Shown in pieces: positions 56,077-64,000 of a stretch of DNA of 64,000 nt (position 1 is the first letter of the stretch; each line of letters opens with the position of its first letter). Location: positions 270,239,574 through 270,303,573 of the forward strand of contig OY986435.1 of the NCBI GenBank assembly GCA_963920525.1. The letters run 5' to 3'. The translations under genes were made by a program, and so were the position numbers. Origin of the DNA: Dichetophora obliterata. Its lineage: Eukaryota > Arthropoda > Insecta > Diptera > Sciomyzidae. Under the pieces are notes generated by a model that searched no databases, was not told the origin of the DNA, and saw only the letters and a list, made by a program, of their open reading frames with translations.

Positions 56077-56899
56077 TCAAGAATGATAGAATTAGAGATT
56101 ACGCTTTGCGCAGGTCCGTTACTTCTGCTAATCGAGTTTGACAACCATCTGTTCAGTTGACTACGTCACAATATTTTATTTCTTTGAATAATGTACTGCG
56201 ATCGGTCGTGTTTTATTTAATTGTGTATATATCGAAGTATATTTGCGAGTTTTTAACTTAAAATTTAAAAAATGAAGTGTGCAGCTGCTAATTGTGGTAA
56301 CAATTACAAACAAATATTTTTCAGAAACCTGATGTTTGTAATAAATACAAAAATTAAACCAAGAAATTGTAGAAAACGCATACAAACGAAAACGAAAATA
56401 CAAAAATATATTAACTTAACAAAATTTATTTCATTATATTAAAACTTGGAACTATCATTTATTTGTCCTTTCAATTCACAGGTAAATTAATGGAAATAAA
56501 ATATCTGGGAATGTTTAAACTACATCAATTTAACTCTTAATAAACATTTTTATAAAATCCAAGTCGAAAAATAATGCTCACTGAAGTTGGTTTCTCAGAC
56601 AAATTTTTTTTTTGGCTAAGCTGCAAACTGGCTGTAATAAAATAAAAGGAAAAATAATGTTTGCAAAGGAGTACTTAATAAATTTACCTTCTTCTCGTTC
56701 CAATTAATTGCTTCTTACTTCTTTTATTTTAATTATACAAACTAAAATATATGCAATTTTCATTTCTGTGTAGAAATCGTATGCAAAGTGAACGCTCTTC
56801 AAAACAGCATTGATATTATGACGTACATGCGCAGAACGACAATTTTGTTGTACTCATTTTCTTGTCTTCGGCGCAATCTTTGTATTCTATCATTCTTGA
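56077..56899. mobile_element. 823-bp THAP-containing, P-like element
   Basis: The left end TCAAGAATGATAGAATTA and the right end TATTCTATCATTCTTGA are inverted repeats; CTGACGA lies on both sides (56,070-56,076 and 56,900-56,906). At 56,272 on the plus strand an ATG opens MKCAAANCGNNYKQIFFRN, which has the C-x4-C start of a THAP domain, followed by decay. THAP plus short inverted ends suggests the P superfamily. The apparent 7-bp rather than 8-bp duplication may reflect one mutated base. Confidence 0.6.
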
Positions 56900-56906
56900 C
56901 TGACGA

Positions 56907-57549
56907 TCTGATTGAGTTTGAGCGTGGCTGGCAGAAATGTCGCTGAAAGCCGATCTTCGGTTGTTGTTCAGTTTTATTGTTTTTATTTTGTTGATATTGC
57001 GGTTGATGTTGAGTTGCTGAGTTGTTTTGCTTTATTTACTTTAACATTAGTTGAGTGAACAAGATTTACGAATTCAATAATTTGTCCAATTATAAATTAA
57101 GTTATAAAAATTAGCACAGTATTTTTGCCTTATCTTTTACTTTTTTATCAAATCGCGTTGCCCAAATGTAGGCAAACTATAAGTTTTTCGTGTTTTGATA
57201 AAACTTAGGTTTAATAGTGTTAACAATCAAAATTTTTGCGAATAGATTTAAGAGCTCGCGAAAAACACGTCCGCACTCTACGATGCTCAACCAAATATGT
57301 TTTCGTCATGTGTTTAACTACATCGAGCCAATCGACTTTAATGTGGTTAAAAGATTTAATAAAATTTTATAAATTTTAAGCTAATATGTTAAAATGAATA
57401 GAGAAAGAATGAGTGAATGAATTTAATTGAAGTAGTAAACACATTGCATGATGGCTTCACAAATGAATAGCTAAAGAGAGCTAAGTATCACGGGACTTGG
57501 TAAATCGAAAACTTATAACTAAACACAAATACAATTAATTTCCTTAAAT
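56907..57549. other. no gene recognised
   Basis: The left part (GATCTGATTGAGTTTGAGCG) may be the 5' end of the CR1-type LINE or its target. The remainder is AT-rich with no motifs. Confidence 0.4.
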
Positions 57550-57699
57550 GCGCACATGTCTTAGCTGCTTCTCTGCGTAATATCTTTAATAAATCTTTAT
57601 CTGATGGGAATTTTCTTAAGTGTTGGAAAATTTAATCTATTAATACGAAGCCAAAAGCAATGTGACAAACTACCGGCCAATGTTTAAACTATCAAATGT

Positions 57700-57711
57700 T
57701 ACATAACGCTT
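57700..57711. repeat. 12-bp target-site duplication, left
   Basis: TACATAACGCTT, repeated exactly at 60,920-60,931 on the other side of the LOA-type LINE. Confidence 0.88.
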
Positions 57712-58440
57712 GGTACAAACTGTTGGTAGCAAATAGAGGAGCACAACCGACTTTCGTTGATGCGAGGCGAGCGGAAGTCATTGATGTAACTCTCATCTGC
57801 AGGAAGATTCTGAACAGAATAAAAAATTGGAGGGTCGTGGTTAGGCTAACCATGTCGGACCACAGATCCATACAGTTCGAATTCAAGTACGGAATCCGAC
57901 GCCAGCGGAATAGCAGGAAGGTCAGGATTCCCAAGAATACAGATCCTGTGAAATATAAGGCGAAGTTGAGGGAAACACTGATCCAAAAAGCGATAAAAGT
58001 ACCAGGGAATTCGGTGGAAGTAGAAAGTCATGTCAAACACCTTAGCTCGGCCATGGTCGAAGCCTACGAGGTGGCATGCCCAATACTTTCAGTAGACGAT
58101 GGTGATCCAACGCCATGGTGGTGCACGGAACTCGAATCTCTGAAGAAGAAGGTTAGGAAGGCCTTCAATCTGCACATGAGAGGGGGAACCCCAGAAACAT
58201 GGGCAAATTACAAGGCACGGAAAAGGGAACTGAAGTACCTGATACGGCAACGGAAAAGGCAGTCGTGGAGAGACTTCTGTTCTGGGATGGAAACTATATC
58301 AGAAGCATGAAGGCTTCAGAAAATGGTTTCAAAAGACCCATTCTCCAAAGTGGGACTGATCCGAAAAAAGGATGGAACCATGGCAGAGAACCTAGAGGAG
58401 TCCATAGAAGTTCTGATGGAGGTGCATTTTCCTGGAAGTT
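57712..58440 (+). pseudogene. LINE endonuclease C-terminus and linker
   Basis: In frame to the TGA at 58,308-58,310: ANRGAQPTFVDARRAEVIDV and LTMSDHRSIQFEF, the last strands of an AP endonuclease with the catalytic SDH. A basic linker follows (ESLKKKVRKAFNLHM, YLIRQRKRQSWRDFC). A shifted frame then continues with GLIRKKDGTMAENLEES to about 58,440. Part of the upstream endonuclease is missing by truncation. Confidence 0.8.
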
Positions 58441-60844
58441 TTAACACCCTTGAAGAAAGGAATGCACAAGGTTGACAGGCTGGAAGCCGAAAGGATGATC
58501 ACTATGGACGGGGTGAGGAGTGATATATGCTCATTTGCTCCGTACAAAACATAAGGGATGGAAGGTATATTCCCTGCTATGATGCAATGGGGGGAAGATA
58601 TCATTGCACCTAGGCTGTGGGGTATATTCGTTACTTGCCTAGCGACTGGGTATGTTCCGAGAATCTGGAGAGAGGCGAAAGTTGTCTTTCTTCCGAAGCC
58701 CGGAAAAAAAGATTATGCGGAGGCGAAGTCGTTCAGACCGATCAGCCTAACATCTTTTCTCTTTAAAACGATGGAAAGAGTGATGGTTGACTGTCTTGAG
58801 AGCACCTCGCTGATGCAAAATCCTCTGAGTAGATGCCAACATGCATATAGAGCAGGTAGGTCTACGGAGAGTGCTCTTCACGAATTGGTAAGAGTGACTG
58901 AAAAGGAGGTATTTTCAGGAGGCATTGCGATTTATGGACATCGAGGGTGCTTTCGACAAAATATGCTTTGGAAGGCTGCGGCAAGCCCTGACAGAACGCA
59001 ATGTAAGCCTAATGATAGCAAATTGGGTGGACAATATGCTCAAACACAGGGCTGTCAACATGCAGAATGGTAGAGTAAAGACTAGAGGTAGAGTAAGTAG
59101 AGGATGTCCCCAGGGCGGGGTGTTATCGCCAACCCTGTGGAATATAACTGTGGACTCACTACTGGTTAGACTGGATGAATCGGGCATACACACGATAGGG
59201 TATGCAGATAACATTGCGTTGGTGGTCCGCGGCAAGTTCATTGACACCATCTCTGACATCATGAAGGGAGCACTCCGAATGGTGGAGGAGTGGTGTCGAG
59301 AACAAGGCCTTACCGTAAACGCAGGCAAGTCAGACAATATTCTCTTTACTAGAAAGAGGGTAGGCCTGAGGACAGAACCACTCAGACTTTTTGGAGCTGA
59401 AATCAACATGTCCACGAAAGTTAAATATCTAGGGGTAACCCTTGATAGCAAACTGAACTTTAACGAGCATGTAGAAGATAGGATGCAAAGAGCCAAGATG
59501 GTTCTGTTCCAGTGCAGACACGTTTGTGGTCTCAAATGGGGGCTAAACCCAGAGGCTATGAAATGGGTATACACTATGATGGTTAGACCTGTCATCACGT
59601 ATGCTTCGGTGATTTGGTGGACAAAAGTCAGCCAGAAAACCATTAAGAAGAGACTGGACAGAGTCCAACGGCTGGCGTGTGTTGGAATAACAGGTGCAAT
59701 ACGCACCACTCCAACAAGCGCAATGGAGGTTCTGTTAGGTATGCTGCCGTTGGATTTAGAAATAAAGAAAACAGCGGCGCTATCAGCCCTCAGGATGTTG
59801 CGAAATGCTACGTGGCATGGGGCAACGGCCCTGCATGGTCATATTCGCATTCTTGATATTGTACAGAGAGATGTCAGGGAGGCGTTTATGCCTATGGACG
59901 GAAGGCAGAGAGTAAAAATAACAGAAAAATGTTATAAAACTCTTATAACGGATGGAGCCGTTTGTGAAGAAATCGCTGGTAGCGATATCAGTATATTCAC
60001 AGACGGCTCTCTGATGAATGGCCGGGCCGGGGCAGGCGTGTACTCAAAAGAGTTAAGCCTATCCTGTGTACTGAGGTTGGGGAGGTTTGTGTCTGTATAC
60101 CAGGCAGAAATGCTTGGCGTAGTGCATGCGCTGGACCACCTGATAGATGGCCGGATCAGTGGCTAGAAAATTGTCATCGCTCTCAACAATCAGTCTGTGA
60201 TTAGGTGTATGCAACGGACAGACATCACTTCCAGGTTGGCCATAGAATGTCTTACAAAACTCAATAGGTGCGCCCAGACAAATGAGCTTACACTTATGTG
60301 GGTGAGAGGACACTCTGGCATAGAACAGAATGAAGAAGCTGATTCTTTAGCAAGAGCAGGATCAGCAGAAGAATTCTGTGGACCAGAACCACGTATCGCC
60401 ATAGGCGAAAATATGGTGGCAGGCCTTATTAAACAATGGACGGACTCGGAACAAAGTAAAAGGTGGGAAGAAGCTGTTAATTGCAGGCAATCAAAGGCGG
60501 TCGTGAAGTGGTCTCGTAGTGAGGCAGCAAAAGTTATCCGATACAATCGAAGGACTTTAAGCTGACTTACTGCACTGGTCACAGGACACGGTCCCTTCAT
60601 GTACCATCTCGGGAAGATGACTCTGACCGAGGACGATGCGTGTAGGTTATGCCTAGAGGAGCCGGAAACAGCAGCACACATTCTGTGCCAGTGTCCGGCG
60701 CTGGCAAGCATAAGATTGACCACTCTGGGACGCCCATTTATTGGCGAAGCCAAGATTGGTCAACTAACCTATAAGGATATGCTTGAGGTGACAAAGGATG
60801 CTTACACAAGGAGCATGCTCACATACGAGTACTCCGAGCAGTAG
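58441..60844 (+). pseudogene. LINE reverse transcriptase and RNase H
   Basis: 58,558-58,920 gives the fingers (EAKVVFLPKPGKKDYAEAKS, FRPISLTSFLFKTMERV, HAYRAGRSTESALHEL). A frameshift near 58,920 leads to one frame running to 60,844 with two in-frame stops (60,164-60,166 and 60,563-60,565). That frame shows MDIEGAFDKICF (first Asp), SRGCPQGGVLSPTLWN and GYADNIALVV, where the second Asp of YADD is Asn. Next come VKYLGVTLDSKLNF and a thumb with GAIRTTPTSAMEV. The RNase H domain has DISIFTDGSLM, YQAEMLGVVHAL, MWVRGHSGIEQNEEAD. A C-terminal zinc-type CRLCLEEPETAAHILCQC closes the protein, as in LOA/I-group ORF2. The element is inactive. Confidence 0.88.
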
Positions 60845-60919
60845 TACCCTTTGTCCAATGGGGGACGAAAAGGGACCCACTGTGGTCTGCTTCGGCAAAT
60901 CCCCAACTTATTATATATA

Positions 60920-60931
60920 TACATAACGCTT
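60920..60931. repeat. 12-bp target-site duplication, right
   Basis: Exact copy of TACATAACGCTT from 57,700-57,711. Confidence 0.88.
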
Positions 60932-61260
60932 TGAAAGTATTATAGTGAAATGAAGTTTTTAATTATGCGATATATTTGCGCTGAATAAGAAAATTTTGTT
61001 GCTGGTTGCTCTGTGGTTTTAAATTTAGCTCTCTTGTCGTATTTCTGTGTATCATCTTTTGAACTTGGATAAAGTTAATGTGATTTACACTGATTTCTTC
61101 AAAGCATTGGACGGATTACTTTGGAAACCATCGAAAATGGGATTTCATTCAAATCTTCTCAATTGAATTTAATCATATTTGTCAGACAGAACATCTTTTA
61201 TTTGCATAAATAATATCAAGTCTCTTGAATTTGTTTCACACTGGTCTAAATAGAAAACAT

Positions 61261-62140
61261 AATTAAGGTGGGCAAAATAGAAAAACGCGTCGATGAGCCT
61301 AGGTATTTTAGTCTCGATCTAAGTAGGGCGGGGTCTTTTGTGTCTTTTATTTAATATCAAATAATTTTTGAGTTACTTGATCTTTCACAGGATCTTTGAG
61401 CTGCTGAGCTTTAACACAGCCTGTATATAAAATTATGTCAGAAATGGTAGATGGGCTGCCAGTATTAAGGGGGTCACTGATTTGATATCAGATTGTAATG
61501 TTAATTTTAAGTAATCCATTGGTAGTTGCTTCAGTAATCAGTTCCGGTTATGTAATCGCTTAGTAACCACTTAGTAACCACTGAGATATTGCGCTTTACG
61601 AAACAAAAGAAACAAGCATATGAATCGAATAGTTTAATATTGAGTTTCAGCATTACAATATTTCTTTGGCTTAAATTTTAGTACAGAAACATTTTAATTG
61701 TAAGTTAGTATTTGCGAAATTGTATATTTTAAGCCGCAAGGTTAAAAAATATGCAGTATACTTTTAGCTGTACTTAAATTTATTCCAAGATTTTTAACCG
61801 CGTATAAGGATTTGAAATATATAAGGAATAAGCTAAACGTGTGAAAAATAAATAACAAAATAAAATTAAGCAAAGGTTATAAAAAACTAATTTGCTTGCA
61901 AGTAACAAAGATAAAATGTTAACCAAATAATATTAAACTATGAATTTCCAATACTTGTTCAACAGAGATATCGATACTTTTGATAATAAGATATGTTACA
62001 GAAAAACATAGACCCCCCGCTATAAAATTTGTTTTCTCATCTTGTCCCAAGGAATCAACCGAAGCCGGATTAATGCATTGATCCAAAAACACTGTTTAGT
62101 AAAAATATCTTACTTTATTCACACTGATATTTAAAAACAT
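61261..62140. other. no recognisable gene
   Basis: AT-rich DNA; a possible further decayed LINE 3' portion near 61,261-61,330, but no motif supports it. Confidence 0.4.
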
Positions 62141-62149
62141 TATATTATT

Positions 62150-62400
62150 GAGATTACAGAGACTGTTTTAAATGATTTAAATGAATGAGTGAAATCACGT
62201 GAATGCAGTCAATAATTTCCAACCAAAGATTTGAAAAAGCGATTGCATGCATTTTTTCAAATCATTGATTGGCATTTTAAATTTTAGATCACAATCAATG
62301 ATTTTGAATCACAAATGAATGCAATCACTCTTTCAAATCATTGATTGGGCATTAAATGATTTTAAATCACAAATGAATCCATTCTTTTACAGCTCTGTTT
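62150..62400. repeat. imperfect repeats around AAATCATTGATTGG
   Basis: TTTCAAATCATTGATTGG and GATTTTNAATCACAAATGAAT each occur at least twice (near 62,260-62,320 and 62,330-62,375). The ends read CAGAGACTGT and ACAGCTCTG, weak inverted repeats that would suit a hAT-type MITE. No matching duplication. Confidence 0.45.
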
Positions 62401-63029
62401 GTACTACAGCGCTCTCTAGTGTTCAGGATGCATCAAAAAAGATAGCGCTATAATACTCATCGTACCAGAAAACTTCCAATCGCAGCACAACAAACCGGGT
62501 CCAATTGTAAATCCAAACCATACAGAGACCAACTCAAACACACCAGCTATTTAGGAGGAGTTAAGTGACATACTCCTGGCTTACATTCGTCAAGACTTGA
62601 CGGTCAAGTCCTACCTTTATGGATAAAAGACGCGGATATCAAACGCAAGAGAGGTGGGAGTTAAAAAGGGAATGACCAAGAAGTCAAGTCTCGATGAGTG
62701 TAAACTAGGAGATACAGACGAATTTTATATCGAGATTAACCCTTGATTGCCACATCTCGCTCAAAAAATTCTCTCTCAAGACTAGAATATTTGAACGTTG
62801 TTTTAAAATAAAATAAAAAATATAAAACATGTCCTCATTCCTTTTTTTTGACTTGTGATAAACTTCTCAAAGTTGTTTTGGCGACTTTAAAAATGTTTGT
62901 CCTTTTTCTTCTTTGAACATGTCCTAAAAAACCTGTTTCTTCCTTAAAAGAAAAAATATCAAAAGAGAAGGAAAAAAATATCTGAGAAAACAGTAAATTA
63001 TTAATAACATTTATCATTAATAAATATAT
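62401..63029. other. no recognisable gene
   Basis: No coding or repeat structure I can support. Confidence 0.4.
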
Positions 63030-63376
63030 AAAAAAAAAAATAAACTGGTCATTTCAGCCCTTGGAAGGACTTTGACCTAGCTTCTATTGATCAATTGTGT
63101 TGTGCGTGTTATTATTAAATGTTTGATCACAAATGATCGAGAACTGGACCTACGTGTTTTATGCCGACTCCGAACGGCTTTGGCTTATGTTCTCAAGAAG
63201 CTTTTACATGGCAATTTTTACTCTCTGAGGTTTGCCATTGTCTGCAGAGAGGTGACGACCGAACAGAAAAATTAATTCAATTGAAAAAACTTTCTGTCTG
63301 AGCTGGAATTGAACCCGGGCTACCGCAGTTCTATAGCTTAGGGGCCACGCACTCTACCCACTAGGCTACGGCCGCC
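63030..63376 (-). mobile_element. tRNA-derived SINE, copy 3 of 3
   Basis: Minus-strand copy with head GGCGGCCGTAGCCTAGTGGG, B-box region CCCGGGTTCAATTCCAGC, a full body and tail CCAGTTTATTTTTTTTTT. TATATAAATATATA-type strings on both sides are compatible with a target duplication. It is close in sequence to copy 1 and includes a TTATTATTAAATG variant. Confidence 0.82.
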
Positions 63377-64000
63377 TATATATAAATATATACATATATC
63401 TAATTAGGCTACTAAAACTGAAAAGGTGCTGTGAGCAAACGCCAGCAAAAGTGCACCTGTAGGTATCCTTTTCTTTCAGAGAATGAACCAGTTTGAAATG
63501 TTTTGACAAATGAAGCAATCCATACTCGTTCCGCCCGGACCAGTTATTAAATTGTAATATATGCGTATAATGGCTATAATAAAAAATTAAACATACTGAA
63601 GAAATATCAACGCGTTATGAATCAGATGAAAGTAGATTTTTTGAGAATTTCAATATAAGTCGGCTGTAAATACAAAAATGTTGCGAATAGAAAAACTTTC
63701 ACGCCAAACATTAATTAAAATACGCCAAATTCTAATTTAAAAACAATATATCATCAATACAATATTTACATCTATTGGATTAAATTGATACGATGCAAAT
63801 AAATTCAATCCAAAAGTATTCTTACCTTATCAGTCAAGTAACTGACCGCGGCTAATAGTAACAGGAAAAATCTTGGAGTTGAAGATTATAACGCCCTTTT
63901 ATTTTTGGTTTATATAATTTTTTTTTTGGCACCGTGCACACAAAAATATTAAACAAAACACACAATTTCTGTATAAATATACTTCTGGTTTGATTTATAA
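63377..64000. other. no recognisable feature
   Basis: AT-rich to the window edge; no gene, RNA or element boundary could be supported. Confidence 0.45.

Larger units (their letters stand above)
57712..60919 (+). mobile_element. LOA/I-type LINE, 5'-truncated, 12-bp duplication
   Basis: A 3.2-kb insertion bounded by TACATAACGCTT on both sides and ending in a short (TA)n tail (TTATTATATATATA). The 5' end falls inside the endonuclease domain, the usual outcome of incomplete reverse transcription. It encodes the endonuclease tail, RT and RNase H. Confidence 0.88.
57550..61260 (+). pseudogene. Jockey/CR1-type LINE RT relic, split by a younger LINE
   Basis: The left piece (57,550-57,711) encodes LAASLRNIFNKSLSDG, then an NYRPMFKLSN-like block after a shift. 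The right piece (60,932-61,260) resumes with FESIIVK-like, then LNLDKVNVIYTDFFKALDG (palm motif with the first catalytic Asp), GFHSNLLN, SYLSDRTSFICINNIKSLEF. This is the order expected in one RT, so the two pieces were contiguous before the LOA-type LINE was inserted. It is heavily decayed; the YADD region is gone. Confidence 0.7.

Noticed and set aside
58915..60753. Long minus-strand frames (264 and 187 codons) opposite the LOA-type LINE
   Set aside because: Antisense shadows of RT and RNase H coding sequence; no motifs of their own.
63087..63275. 62-codon plus-strand frame near the right edge
   Set aside because: Lies entirely within SINE copy 3, antisense to it.

Overview
This is AT-rich eukaryotic DNA, most likely an intergenic or intronic stretch from a large dipteran (fly) genome. 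The evidence is the LINE, mariner, P-like, MULE and SINE families present, frequent runs such as CATATGTATGTA, abundant diverged repeats containing GGGCGTGGC, and spliceosomal introns inside one transposase gene. I found no host protein-coding gene and no functional tRNA or rRNA. Every coding sequence I can recognise belongs to a mobile element, and all but one are broken.

Layout. 0-17 kb: a tRNA-headed SINE-like unit, the first copy of a second SINE family, two mariner/Tc1-type transposase relics (4.8-5.8 and 11.0-11.9 kb), an 813-bp element carrying a 47-bp minisatellite, and small MITEs. 16-22.6 kb: two copies of one RTE-like LINE, one on each strand, a roughly 1-kb near-perfect palindrome (foldback element) abutting the second copy, and a 407-bp MITE. 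23-27 kb: a decayed transposase that I read as RAG1/Transib-like, split by a 1.96-kb terminal-inverted-repeat element that itself holds a SINE. 27-37 kb: hairpins, tandem repeats, dispersed repeat pairs and an RNase H-bearing LINE fragment. 37.16-40.62 kb: a complete Mutator-like (MULE) DNA transposon with a perfect 9-bp target duplication, long inverted termini packed with a repeated 16-bp motif, and an apparently intact four-exon gene encoding FLYWCH zinc finger + MULE catalytic core + RING finger. 43-48 kb: a 73-bp tandem array and a composite foldback element whose arms are inverted tandem arrays and whose loop holds a Gypsy-type LTR/PBS/gag fragment and a MITE. 49.7-57 kb: a near-complete CR1/Jockey-type LINE on the minus strand carrying nested insertions (a TTA-flanked MITE; a hAT-like element that contains a MITE that contains a P-like element with a THAP domain), with a second THAP-containing element at its 5' side. 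57.5-61.3 kb: a LOA/I-type LINE inserted with a 12-bp target duplication into an older Jockey-type relic. The window ends with the third copy of the SINE.

The genes do not form a pathway. The window is a stratified record of transposition: the target duplications and interrupted reading frames give a relative insertion order. The item most worth following up is the MULE, because its gene is unbroken after splicing and combines a transposase with a RING domain. Next are the RAG1-like relic, the composite foldback with its captured retroelement segment, and the four-level nesting in the CR1-type LINE.
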